NCBI RefSeq assembly: GCF_905475395.1
Contig: NC_058337.1
Coordinates: forward strand, 118,662,368 to 118,726,367
Direction of reading: 5' to 3'
Length of the DNA: 64,000 bases
From: Chrysoperla carnea
Taxonomy: Eukaryota; Arthropoda; Insecta; Neuroptera; Chrysopidae
In this document: in pieces, positions 48,697 through 61,184 of the stretch
Position numbering within the stretch: the stretch's first letter is position 1
How the letters are laid out: each line of letters begins with the position of its first letter
Notes under the pieces: generated by a model
The model's database searches: none
What the model was told of the DNA's origin: nothing
The model's input: only the letters and a program-made list of their open reading frames with translations
Position numbers and translations under genes: made by a program

Positions 48697-48931
48697 TTGA
48701 TACCATAACCAAATTTGAAAGTTAAATTAAAATTGATTAAAAAGCGAAGAAGTTATAAGCATTCAAAGATTATTGCCCGTTTCTTTCTTGCAAAACCGAG
48801 AAAGTATATATAGTGCCTATGGTGATACTCAACAATGGCGTCACTTTCTACGTATTTTCCTCTTTGATTAATGAGGAGTTTAAAACGTTCATATTTTGGA
48901 TACTTCTAAAGATTTTCAAAAATCAACTTCT
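48697..48931 (-). repeat. Dispersed repeat, three-copy family, copy 3
   Basis: The complement matches 13822-14097 and 37733-38028: AAATTAAAATTGATTAAAAA and CGAAGAAGTTATAAGCATTC are present on the + strand. Confidence 0.7.
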
Positions 48932-49683
48932 TTTTTCTATCCGTTAATTTAATCATCATCCCCATTGAAGTAAATGGCGTCTAGATTGAATGAGCTCCAC
49001 AAAGCTGGACCACTATTGAAATTCATGGACCTACAGTTCCCAACTCTTTCACCAAAATCATCCGTTTTAAAATTATGAATTGAATTGATGTACACATTAT
49101 ATCGGTATATGAATACTATTCTATAGTGAGATTAGGTATTTCCCTAAATAACAACATTTGTAATTAATTTCATGTGTATGTTGATGATTTGTAAAATATA
49201 TAAAGTGAAAATAGGAATATTAAATATTTTCGGAGGTTGGTACTACTACAATCATTTATCATAACTATAAATATTAACATTATATTATTTATACAAATGT
49301 GATCTAGTAAAACTGATTTAATTATTCAATAAAACAAACAACATCTATATGGCCCGGTCCTGTGTGTTTTAATTAAAATAAATTGTATTTGAATTTATTT
49401 ATATCTATATAATTATCATTGTTTTGTGTATTTAGTTTTAAGTTAGGTCGACTCGGCTCCACTGTATTATTGTTATTATTATTATTAACTACTGTATTGT
49501 TTTTTGAAGTTTTAATTGTTTGTAATTTATTATTTATTTTAAAAATAATTATAGGTTTTTATTATTATTTGATAATAAATTTGTGTAAAAAAAAAGAAAG
49601 TATATTTTTGTATTTGAGTATAAATACTTCAAATATAATCTATATAAGGTACAATAAGCCCACGTTTTACACACACATGGGTT
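48932..49683. other. AT-rich spacer, no gene seen
   Basis: It contains a TTA microsatellite near 49466-49487. The frame 49419-49691 is low-complexity and unsupported. Confidence 0.5.
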
Positions 49684-50010
49684 TAGGTTAGGTTGAGTTA
49701 TATTGTCTGTCCATAAAGGACACCTTTAGGCCATAGAGCCCATTGTGTTAAAATATATGTGTTTTACCACCTTTCCTCAATTAGTTTCAGAAGATGAGTG
49801 CACCTCCTCCATGCATACATCATGCCATCGTACACCAGTCCATCACAACCATTAATTATATTAATTTTTATTATGACGGCGAGAATCGAACCCACTACTC
49901 TAGACACACCGCGAACGAAATTGGTTACGCATTAACCGCACATGCGCTTAGTCGGTGTAAGCACCACGGTATTGATCCGCAGTCATTCACGCCGCTATCT
50001 TGTCAGTGAC
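49684..50010 (-). mobile_element. tRNA-derived SINE, copy 2
   Basis: On the minus strand the head carries GACTAAGCGCATGTGCGG (A-box region) and GGGTTCGATTCTC (B box, complement of 49881-49893). Then comes a body and a tail ending in the complement of TAGGTTAGGTTGAG, with ATGGCCTAAAGGTGTCC. The B-box and tail similarity to 40863-41132 shows the same general SINE type with a different head. Confidence 0.65.
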
Positions 50011-51964
50011 AAACGTGGTTTTACTTAAGCAACAATTTACTTTGTAGTTTTATAATTTTTCGTCCTAAGAAACTGTAACTTTTAGTTTTTGTTTTATTCA
50101 TATAATGACGTTATTTCTTCAGTTATTATCACACGTTCCAAACTTCGTGATTGGCTTCGTTTTGGCGAGTCAATCATACTTTTCGATATATCATTGAGAA
50201 GATTCTTAGAAATGCAAACTTTTCAAGCTAAACCCCTTTTAAACATGTCAATTTAACCTTGTATTGATTATTTACGTAGGCATACCCATTTTTTCATACA
50301 TGTCGTTTTAACGAGTCTGTGTATACTGACTACTATACTGGACCATTTAACCCCGTTAAAACGATATGTTTCGAACGGCGGACAGGTTCAAAGGTGCAAT
50401 TTGTTGGACAAAAAAATCGATAAATTTTGCAAATATTTATGAAACGTTTTCTCAAAAACCAATCATGTGGTTATCAGAAATCAATATTCTGTTAAATTGA
50501 CGTGCTACGGAGAGTGATCGTTAATAATCAATTTACGGTTAAATTGAAAAGTTTAGAAGCATCAAGCTCGAAAACTGAGAATATCTGAGAATCGTCACAA
50601 TGGAAAAGTATGGGAGACTTGTCAAAACGTAGCCGCTGAGGAAGGTTGATCACGGGGCTAAGTACCTAATTAAAAAATTACGAGGTGTACTGTGGGTCGG
50701 TATGATAAAAAGGTAGTTCCATGAAGTACCACTATGTTTAAACAAAAAATCTCCTCATTTGTGCCTCTCTTGGTCTGTGAAGTGTATAAAGCATATCGGA
50801 AGTAAGTACATTAATAAAAATTTTCCAATAAGTGTTTGATCTACTTTTATGATTTGTTCTTTTCTTTTTATTTTTTTTTTTAAGTTAAAGAAAAGAATAA
50901 AAAAGCCATTGAGAATGATTTAATAAATAGTTAAGTAATTAATGAATAAAATTTATTTTAAAACCTTTTTTTATTTTGGTAAACATTAAAAGAAAGTTAT
51001 AAAATACATGATTTTTTTTAAATCATCAATTCACTTAACTGATTTAAGACTTGTGCGTGACTCCATTAAACACAGTATTTTGGTTTATCTGTATATGTTT
51101 AAAAGAAAAAAAATAACAAATATTTTTGCATTTTAATTGTTTTTATTATAATTTTTTCCGTATAGAATAGGAGCTGGCATGTATTTTTTAGATACAAATT
51201 CAAACCGCTTGACTGTAAAAAAAAAGAAGATAATAGTGGCCAGAAAATATGTAAGTGAATATTTCTATGGTTTAAGAAAATTTTAAGCAGTCAAATACTT
51301 AAATTAAGTATATTTACTTGTCACAAGAACATTAACAGAAACCCGACCCATTTGCGATATTTTGGGCTGGACGAGGTACAATTTAAATTTCTTGTCTGGT
51401 TTCCTACTTCCTATCGACCAGACTATTTTAATTTCAACTTCTCGTAGCAACTTTTCTCCCAACAATTTAATTTACCCTGAAGGCAGCAACCAAAGGCCCA
51501 ATATCTTGAAAGAAAGGATTTTCTAACCATATGTAAGGAAAACTAAGATCTTGACCAACTATCGAACGATTAGGATTTTAACATAAAAATACATGTCAGC
51601 TCCTTAACTAATACTATAAATATGAATTTTATACATATGTTTTATTTGTAATTAGCATAAATATAATATATTTTTATTTTTGTTTAATGTGAATTAAAAC
51701 AATTTTAATGTAATTAATTTGTTTTAAAAATAAGTACAAAACGTAAAACCATATAATTACTTTTTAAGGAACATGATAAAATAGAGTAGTTTGTAATTTT
51801 ACTATTCACTGAACAATGACGAATTTATGACGTCATTTTTAATGTACATTAAAATTTGTGTGATATGTGTTAGATTCAAAGGCCGAAAACATGCATTAAG
51901 TGAAAGAAAATGATCATAAAATAGTATTTTATTAAAAAAATCCAATTTTTCTATATAACCCCTG
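50011..51964. other. Spacer, no gene seen
   Basis: ATGTCGTTTTAACG at 50300-50313 and its complement CGTTAAAACGATAT at about 50354-50367 make a small hairpin. No gene is supported. Confidence 0.45.
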
Positions 51965-52287
51965 TCCTTATATCTATATATTATAAATGTGCAAGTAAGG
52001 ATGTTTGTTCGTTTGTTTGTTTGTTTGTTTGTTTCTTCTTCTTAATGGATTTGAATGAAACTATCCAAGAATACAGCTCATACATCAGAATAACACATGA
52101 GCAATTTTACTGCTCCATTTATGATGTCATTTTGAACCATAAATTAAAGATTTCTGTAAAAATTTTAAATAGTAAATGTAAAACAATTCATGGCCATCTT
52201 TTCTGATATAATCAATGAATTATGACAATCTGACACTTAAGAGAGGTGGAGGATATAAAGCGGTGGTTTTTACTTTTCTGTCTTGTT
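51965..52287. mobile_element. GCCCGC-family element, other end with GTTT microsatellite
   Basis: It begins with ATATATTATAAATGTGCAAG and a GTTT repeat (52004-52035), then ATGGATTTGAATGAAACTAT, a widely seen arthropod transposon pattern. It ends in GGTGGTTTTTACTTTTCTG, the complement of the stretch next to the terminus at 18568. The 61-codon frame is not a gene. Confidence 0.6.
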
Positions 52288-53843
52288 AAGCTAAAAACTA
52301 AAAAGCAATAAAAACTCAAAATAACCGTCTAATAAGGTAATTTTTCGTGAAAAATTCTCTAAACACTGTAAAAAAGAAGTACTAGGAAGGAATATGTTTT
52401 TAATTCAAGAAAAGGTCTTGTGAAGTGTTTCCAATTATCAGCAAATTTTCAAAAATTTGTCATGTTTTCTGTTATAACATGTTTTCTTATTTTATATTAT
52501 ATCGTGTTTTCTGATATCGAAGAACAAGAATTGTAACTTTAAGTACATAAAATTTTATTTTAAACTGCAAGTGTCTTAATTCAAGAAAATATAAGCCACA
52601 ACTACGTTTGATTGAAATTGATTGGAGGAAATATATACTCGATACAAGGAATTACTTTCTCTTATAGTATTTCATTTTCTTAGTTCAATATTTACGTCCA
52701 TTATGTTTTAGCTACTATTTTTTGGTTTATTTATTATTTTAATGTGTTAATTCCTCGGAGTTATTCAAATAATTTCTAATATCAGTAAAAATTAGAATCA
52801 TTTTCTGTACTTTCAGACTCAAACATTTAAATACTCTGAAAACCAATCTACTAAAAAATAATATTTATAAAAACTTTTTAATCTTTTTTATTAAGCATAT
52901 GCCATTTTAAAACCAAATAATACATAACACAGTTGGTATGACTGTTTAACGTAATAAATAACAACACAACATCAGTGGTACCAACATGCCTTGCTTCGCC
53001 TGCCTATCAGACCTACTTTAACTTACAATACAATATTGTCTGCAAGACACAAATTTGATTAAAGTCAGTATTCCTATTATTATTATGATTATTATTATAT
53101 AGAAACAAATCCCTCCCTTCCGCTTGCTCCCCCATGTCATGTTAAAAACAAGTGAATGCGGCGCAGCACAATATCACAGCCGTGCTACCAACCACCAAAA
53201 AAAAAAAAAAAAACCACGTCATATTTATATACTCTTATAAATAAGACTGCAATAGCAAGTAATACCAACTATATACAATGTTATTTTATTAACTTATTTC
53301 GCCTAGTGAAGGGTGTGTTTTTAAGAGGGTGTTCGTTTCTTATTGTCGATGGGTGCACATACATACATACACAAAAACCACAACACATGGCTCTCTTTTT
53401 CGATTTTCCCATCATTTTCTGAGATATTTCTCTCTTCTCTATATTCTTTCTTTACTTCTTATTTTATTATTATTTTATTAGAACATGTGATGTTCATCAT
53501 GGTTTAGCTTTTGTCGGTAATACAGTTTACTATGTTATATATTTAATGTAATAAATTAATTATTTTCATTTTGTTACATTGTTGTTTCAATAATATGAAT
53601 TGCTGTTGTTTTGTGATGTTATTGAAGGCTGGAAATTAGACAGGTTATGCTACAATGTTAGCTTAAACGCTATTTGTTTTCGACCCTGAAAAGCAAAAAT
53701 TAACATTATGATTGTTGAATCGACACCGCGATGGATTTGACCTCAGCATCTAGTAATGAGAATTGATTTTGTCCATGATTTTAGAGTTTATAGAACTTTT
53801 CAGCTTTTTTGGTTGGTTTCACAACAATATAGACACTCTATAG
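52288..53843. other. AT-rich spacer, no gene seen
   Basis: It contains poly(A) at 53196-53212 and TTA/CATA microsatellites near 53077-53100 and 53358-53372. The 88-codon frame at 53156 crosses the poly(A) and is an artefact. Confidence 0.5.
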
Positions 53844-54115
53844 TAGGCATGAGCGAGTTAAGTTGAAGTCACCATTGTTATAACTTTATTGTGTGTCATA
53901 AACTTTATTGTGTGTCTCTTTATTCAAGTCCGCATTGCTCATAGAGGAGAAAGCGAGACGGGTATACGGGTAGACTCTTTTACTATCTCAGTTTCTCTAA
54001 TAGTAATGAGATAGGTAGAAAAAAAAATGTTGTCTCTCGGTCTTACTCGTATTTTACTGTCATATGTTAAGTTAGGAGTCCGAGGGACTTCTGTAAGTCA
54101 CGTCTGACCATGCCT
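53844..54115. mobile_element. Complete 272-bp TIR element (copy 2 of 2)
   Basis: It starts TAGGCATG and ends CATGCCT. The right two thirds match 1-195. A local tandem duplication of AAACTTTATTGTGTGTC-type sequence lies at 53880-53917. No coding capacity; probably a MITE. Confidence 0.6.
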
Positions 54116-55633
54116 GCTTTACAGTCTTGCCGGCCGCGGTGGCTTTGCCAAATTTTCAAAATATTCCTGACAAAACATTCTAAGCCCGTCACCGTAAAAG
54201 CAGAGCGGAAATAGTTAGGAATTTAAGAAGATAATTATTTAGTTTCCCGCTTCTCTATTCACTTTTATGGTCCCTGATACTATCTTCGATGGCCTTGAGA
54301 ACTTTTATCACGATAGAAAATTATATTTACATGTTATATTGTTGTGTTAATTATTCCAAATTGGTTACCCTTAATAAATTAATTTTACTAACCATTTAGG
54401 GTGTCCTCTCGTCTTTAGAACCAAAAAAAAAAGAAAAAAACCGAAATATTTTAATAAATAATTAATGACATTTTGATTAAAAACATAACCGAAATAATCT
54501 TTTAATATTTTCAGCCACATTGAACTAACTCAAACAATATTAAAACTTTGATAAATTAACAAAAAAAATATTAATTACCTTTTATCGGGAACATACAAGA
54601 AATATTATACAGGTATTATCAAAAAAAGAATCGAACAAGTGTGAGTTAGAGTTAGAACGATAAGGTTCTGCTATACAAATTTCAAACTTTTATACACTAA
54701 GAGCCTTGAAAGAGTCTTACAAGGGCTTAGTTGAGATGTTTAGATGATAAAAAGTGAAAATAAAATTTAAAGTGGCCAAAGTCAATTAGACAGATATAAT
54801 ACAGTTTGCCATAATAATTCCATGTTAAATTCTGTTTTGCGAGAAAGAGACACAAACAAATCTTTGATGGCTTTTATATTGGTTGTTTTTATTGCCTATT
54901 TATTTTATTGATCAAAATATACTGATTCTCAAGAATTGTAAAATTATTATTTGTTGTTTTTTAGTCAGTTTTTTCAAAAAGATTTTGTTGTTATCTTTTG
55001 AGGTACGGTATTCTCTAAACGATAAAAATATAGAAATTAATAGCTAAAACAAAAAATAACAAAAATGAATTATGATTATTGATATCCAATTATATTTTAT
55101 TGAATTGAAATTGGTTACCTTTCAAAAAAATTATAGACATTTTCGATTGATAAAATAAAATATAAAATATACGTTTTTATATTAAATAGTTAAATATAGC
55201 TAAACTAAACTGGTTAAATAGTAAATTAACTTGACATCGTCAATCAACTGATAATTTTAGTGTTGATGTCTCCATGTTATCACTTCCATATGGGTTTTTT
55301 TTTGTTTTTGTTTTGTCTGAACGATAGTACAGACAGACAGACGGATTGACTCACACTAATTGATAATAATAAACCTTTTTATCCATTAGTTTTCGTTTCA
55401 GACATTTTTATATCTATTATTTTTATTTTTTTTCTGTATTGTTTATTTCATTTCATTTAATCACATTTGGAAAAAAAGAATTTATTAAACATTTTTGTCT
55501 GATTATATTTTTGGTTCTAAGAAATTTAAAAATAATTTTTCAATATTTTAGGAAATATTTTATGTATTTTGAGAAGGCTAAAATAGGGAGTGGCTTTGTC
55601 AAAGATAGAATGATCTTATTACAGTTTCCTATG
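54116..55633. other. AT-rich spacer, no gene seen
   Basis: GCCGGCCGCGGTGGCTTTGC at 54128 looks like the start of a SINE head (tRNA A-box style) but nothing continues it. No gene. Confidence 0.45.
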
Positions 55634-56194
55634 TTTTTATACCATGTATATATGAAATATACATAGTATATTAAGCTTAGTCCCAAGTTTGTAACGCTTA
55701 AAAATAATGATGCTAGGAAAAAAATTTTGTCATAGGTGTTCATAAAATCACCTAATTAGTCCATTTCCGGTTGTCCGTCCGTCCGTCTGTGGACACGATA
55801 ACTCAAAAACGAAAAAAGATGTCGAGCTGAAATTTTTACAGCGTACTCAGGACGTAAAAAGTGTGGTCAAGTTCGTAAATGAGCATCATAGGTCAATTGT
55901 GTCTTGGGTCCTTAGGACCCATCTTGTAAACCGTTAGAGATAGAACAAAAGTTTAAATGTAAAAATTGTTCCTTATCAAAAATTAAACAACTTTTCTTTG
56001 AAACATTTTTTCGTAAACATCACTGTTTACCCGTAAGGGCGCCAATTAGGCGGAAATTTTATAATATGTACTATACTTGATTGTCAGTTATGTATGTGTC
56101 ACATGTTTGTATGTGTAATATGATAAAGAAATCAACACTGACTATGCATGGTATTTCAACAATTAACTCAGTCAATTGTTTGTTTTCACTTGTT
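55634..56194 (+). mobile_element. INE-1-like element, copy F
   Basis: A full-length copy almost identical to copy A without the nested MITE. It has the opening hairpin, a short TCCG run (55774-55785), the conserved block, the AACAATT/AATTGTT stem and a CACTTGTT end. At the MITE site it reads TTATGTATGTGTCAC. Confidence 0.8.
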
Positions 56195-56239
56195 AGCTCG
56201 GTAAATTAGAATGCTCTGAATACTTTCGCTTGTTTCAAA

Positions 56240-56507
56240 CGTCAAATGTTAGGAATCGTGTAACAAAAGCTCAACAATGCTCAACGTTCAAATTATTCAC
56301 TTGCATTACAAAAATAACAGCCCTTTAAGATCTGTTTATATACTTTTCTGGAAAGATTGTGGCCAATTTAATGTTCCTAGTGACCGAACAATTCGTATCA
56401 TTATACAAACGTTCGAGGAGGCTGTAAGCATTGAAGATATGGTAAGGCCTGTGTATAATCGTAGCGTGGGTGCAGCCAAGAATGCGCTATTGGATTTCTT
56501 TTGCTAA
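56240..56507 (+). pseudogene. Mariner-type transposase N-terminal remnant
   Basis: One frame reads VQIIHLHYKNNSPLR, then GQFNVPSDRTIRIIIQTFEE and VRPVYNRSVGAAKN. This follows the helix-turn-helix start of insect mariner/IS630-type transposases (IV.LY..N.S, PT..TIR..I..FE..GS, P..RSA...N). VTKAQ appears just before, in another frame, suggesting a frameshift. The frame stops at 56505 and the catalytic DDE/D region was not found, so the gene is broken. Confidence 0.55.
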
Positions 56508-56937
56508 GGGATTTTTTTAAGAGTTGCGTCTGCTAAAAGCTAACCTCCGCCAAGTTATAGCCAAAACAACCGCTGGAAACCTTATAAAGCAAAAAGTCAA
56601 AGAAAACTATCTCGGGCAAATAAACTGCTGCAGAAGGTCCAGAGATAACCATTTGTGTGTCATCGTCCAATATACTAAACCATGGAATATCAGCATTGGG
56701 GATTTCGTTTGCAATGAATGCTTTGAGAGATCATTTCTGTCATTTCTGCCATTCAAAGTCAGAAACTAAATAACTTCTGCAATCGAGTTTGTGTAATATA
56801 TATGACGTCCAAGAACGTCCTCGTTAATCATAGTTAACACCGATAAACGATTTTCTTGATGTTTCTCTGTTTCATGTCACATCATTACAGCAGTTATATG
56901 AATTTCTGAAGATGTTTTTTAAAACCATCATCCTTAC
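56508..56937. other. Spacer after transposase remnant
   Basis: An 81-codon frame at 56524-56769 has balanced composition but no recognised domain. It may be decayed transposon coding DNA. Confidence 0.35.
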
Positions 56938-57222
56938 TTAAAGCCATTTTCCTGTTTCAAAACCCGGTTGGTGTAAATGCTTTCTCTTTACTTCCGAAAG
57001 AACGCAATTTTCGACAAGGGCCGACAAATTGCATCGCATATAAGCCACAACTACATTTTTTGAATACTCCAGCAATTTGAATCTCAGGAACCACTCTGCT
57101 TGGAAACTACTTTTATCTTTATTTTTCGGATACGTGGACAATTTTTTCCATTTACCGAAGGCTAAGCCTGCCTTGGTGAATCCCTGGCTACGGGCCTGAT
57201 TGAAAACTGAAATAGTTTGCAA
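56938..57222 (-). pseudogene. Possible TTF-type zinc-finger / hAT-like fragment
   Basis: The frame contains SSFQAEWFLRFKLLEYSKN, reminiscent of the FQ..WF..F.WLEYS opening of TTF-type zinc-finger proteins of hAT or DUF4371 type, and GFTKAGLAFGKWKKL. The expected Cys pairs are missing and the order of motifs is not normal. The match is weak. Confidence 0.25.
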
Positions 57223-58829
57223 TTCAGAAGTTCATAATTTATAGAAAAGTTCGTGGTGGTTCTTTTAATGAAATAAAATAATATCATTGACATTATTTAT
57301 TATAATCTTCTTCTAAGTAAAATGAACAAATAAAACACATTAAATGAACAAACAACAATAACAATTTTCTTGTTCACATAACAACGATACAACAGCAAAT
57401 TTACAGAAGGCTAATTTCCACTTTGCTAATAGTGACTATTTGAATCAGTTTATTAAAACAAAAGAATACAATAAATGTCTTTAAAAACACAACACAAGCG
57501 ACGCTCGTACGAGAAAGACACTGCAAACATAAGACGGAAATACAAAATATTATGAGACAGTTCTACCTATATATGTTTCGTGATTGTAATAAAAAAAAAA
57601 GGTTTTCTTCCAGAAAATCCTGAAATGAAATAACATAACCACAATTCGATTACATACAGTTATGTAACCCCGAGAGAAGAAATGTAGATACCTACCCGAC
57701 CGTCGGTGAATATTACTTTATTTTTTATCTTATTTTTACTTATATTCTTTTACATATTTTCTGTCTTTTATTTTAAGGTTGTGTTTTATTTTTATGGTGT
57801 CTTTTACTACGGTAAATTTAAGACAAATTTTATTTTAGTTTTTGTGTACTATAATAGTCTTGTCAAATTATCATTGTGTGTGTATGTTTAGGCAATGGTT
57901 TTGTTGTTCTTTTCGTGCACATTATATTATTATTGTTAAGTTTATTTGATTATTTTGAACCATAAAAAAATTGGTGTACATTTGTTTGTAAAACTCGGTC
58001 GGTAAATTTTCTTTAAATATGATTCAATTATCCGTTAGTTTTTAGGTGTATGTGCTTTATAGATAATCGCAGAAACTTGTACCTTCGTTGTTTATTTAAT
58101 AAACTTTTACATGCATTTACTTTTATCTTTCGTTTTAAATGCATATTAAAGCAGGGTATTGAACTTTAGAAAAGTTTTCGTTTGATTGGTCTTTTTTTTC
58201 TTCTTTTTCGAACAACCTAAAAGTAGATTTCAAACTATTTGAACTAAATAGGAAAATGGGGTGGTTTATATGAGAATGGCTCAAATTTCGTTGCATTGCA
58301 GGCAGATTAGAGCCACAGTAGCTACCATAGAAAACAAGTTCACGAGATAAAACCGATTTTACAATTACCTTGAACCGAACTATTTTTTATTATTACCTTA
58401 AATCGAAAAGCTGTAGCTCCATACATGCTTGCCGATGGTAGGAAAGAAAACATTTCTGTATCAAATATTCATTACATGATACTTGATTTTGTAAGAAAAT
58501 CTTTTATACTGTATTTACTTTAAAAAACTGTTAAAAAAGTCAAGTTTTTATCCTCAATGGTTTGCCAATTTCTGCCGGATCGAACTTTACATATTTAGCT
58601 TTATAACTATTGTTTTAAATTTTTCGCACAACGATAAAATATAGTTTCAGATTTCGATTAATAAAGAGACATTCCTAACATACTGCTTGTGAGAAAAATA
58701 ATTAGAATTATCTTTTGTAAATATTTTAAATCGTATGAAATAAAAAAAAAACCTAGTAATACGACATTTAGGCAAAGGTTGATCTTTATTTCTTTATAAA
58801 ATTATTTACATGGATTTTCCATGTACAAA
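57223..58829. other. AT-rich spacer, no gene seen
   Basis: No gene; the 61-codon frame at 57706 is Phe/Tyr-rich low-complexity sequence. Confidence 0.5.
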
Positions 58830-58995
58830 ATTTCATCCCCACTTCCAATCCCTGGGGGTAAATATAAATAAAAACTATCCTAGTATCAGATTGTACATCG
58901 TGTAAAAATTTGAGCTCAATCGATGCAGAAATTTTTGAGTCCATAAGCAATACACAAACGAACATGACATTATTATGTGTTTGAATATAAAACTT
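58830..58995 (+). mobile_element. Transposon 3'-region fragment
   Basis: AAAATTTCATCCCCACTTCC, CCCTGGGGGTAAATAT, TTTGAGCTCAATCGATGCAG and CACAAACGAACATGACATTA follow in the order common to arthropod non-autonomous element tails. Family not determined. Confidence 0.4.
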
Positions 58996-61184
58996 GGTTT
59001 CCTGAATTACGTTATATTAGATATCCTGTAACGTCATAGACGATTTGGGGAATTCCTCACACCCACATATTAAAGTAAAGACCACCCACCATTCACGCAA
59101 TCACAGGACTACTGCCGTCCCTGATTTTTAATACATCAAGAGTAAAATGTACACTAAGCCTCTTCTTCAATATAATCTTTAAAACAATATTTATTATTTA
59201 CAGGTCATTTTGTAAATTTTAAAAGCCCTGAAAATAAAAACAGTATATTTCACTAAAAACAATTGAATAATTCATAAAACAAATGGTTAGTTTATATTCT
59301 TGACACTAGAGGGACACTAGTATTTTAGATAAAATATTGTTGTTTGAAGTTTTTCAACCCAAAACACAAGTGAGAGAGTTAAGGGTGGATTTTAATATGT
59401 CAGTTTAAAAAGAATGACAAATATTGGATGGGTTGGGACGTTGGGAAAATGTGCTTATAGATGATCTTTTCGAATGGACTCACTTATTCACTTTATATTA
59501 TTATTAATATTTAATCAGTTTTTCAAAAAAAAAAAAAAAACATCGTAGAGTAGTATTATTTGAACATTATATCACATCTTTTCGAGAGTCGGTTAAAATG
59601 TCAACACTTTAAAGTGATATAGATAAATAAAATTGGTGTATAGTATACCTATAATATGAAGTTTATACAAAAAGCCCTGGACTAAACGCCATGTAACTTC
59701 CATATGCGAGATACAATTATCAGAATGTGGCCACCTTATTGATTTCAGGTTGAACGAACTCAAAATATATATTATAAAAATTCTAAAATGCTACAATTCA
59801 GTGTTGGTGTTGGCGCAGGGAAGTCTTTTTTAAATGTCTGTAATTAAATACTACGTGAGGCAATACCTATTTTATTGAAATTGCCCGATGAAGTATGTAC
59901 TTTTTGTAATTAGAACTTTTACAAGAAGCCGTGTTGTTGCCTATTGCAAGAAGCAATGCTTTTCGCTAGAAGATGGAAATTGCAGGTTTGAGAGAGATTT
60001 TTAGGCTTCAGACCAAAGTGGGAGTAGGCAATACCCTTCAACCTAACATAACATTAAAGCCGTTTTTGAGCAAAGCCACCTTTTTGTTAAATGAGAATGA
60101 TAAGAATATTTACTCTATCGGACTGAGAAAACACTGTATGATCGCTTATGACCACTTTATTTATAATTATTAAACAAATCAGCAAAAGTGAAGATAGTAT
60201 GGTATGTTCGAGTATGTTCGAGGTGGTAGGCAAACTCATCGGTACAGTATCTTCGAACAAAATATTTTATTGTTAATAATTATTAATGTTATCAAGCAAT
60301 CGTAGTGTCCGACAAATTCCCTTCTGCATTTTTTCAGACATGACGCTATCATGCTCATTTGAAATCGCAGCACTTCCGAAAAAAGTTGTAGAAAGAAAGT
60401 CTGGTAGTTTCGCCAAAAAGAAGTCACTCACAAGATTTCAAGTGTGTATTAGCTATTTAACAAAATATGCTGCCCCGCGGACTAAAAGAAATAGACACCA
60501 AATAGTAAAAATTCAAAGGAAAATGCAAAATTGATTTTCGAAGTCGAATTTATTCTAACCTTTGCATACAGCATTATAGTTTGTGTATAGAAGTAAGACC
60601 GCTCTAGAACTAATATCATATCACACCTAAAAGATATTGTGTATTATTTAGTAGCCAATTTCTCTATAACAGCAGGTATATACTATAAACCTACCTACTA
60701 CGTTCTGTCATCACTAAAAATAATCATTTCTATGTAAATCTAAATATCATTTTAAAATCTGTCATGTAAAGTGAGGTTATTGACATTGAATGATTGTTTT
60801 ATATGAAAATGGAAATATATTGGAATAGATTTTCACAAGAGAACAAATATTTTTTATTAACAAAAAGAGATTTTTAACGGTTTTTCAACTTCGAATATTT
60901 AACATGTTTGAAAATACATGTTTGAAAAAATCGTTATAAACGATTTAAACTTCATGACAAAAACAAATTAGCACAATGCAGCGGGGATACGGGAGCTTGC
61001 AGCTAACAGTTTACGGTCAGAGTAAGGCAATATTATTACTTAGGCGTACTTTTTTTCTTATCCCAATTGCCAAAGACAAACATGCTTTGAGTTTAAACCA
61101 ACGTTCAAATTTACTTTTCGCTGAACAATGCTCATCGCTTATCGTTGGCTCCATTTAAGATCTCAAGAGAAGAAATACGTAATA
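58996..61184. other. AT-rich spacer, no gene seen
   Basis: A poly(A) run lies at 59525-59540. Frames at 59973, 60286 and 60976 (60-82 codons) have no domain. Confidence 0.45.

Noticed and set aside
49794..50009. 71-codon frame with His/Cys-rich sequence
   Set aside because: It is the antisense of a tRNA-derived SINE head.
54128..54147. GC-rich GCCGGCCGCGGTGGCTTTGC as a tRNA gene start
   Set aside because: Only an A-box-like start is present; no arms, anticodon stem or B box follow.
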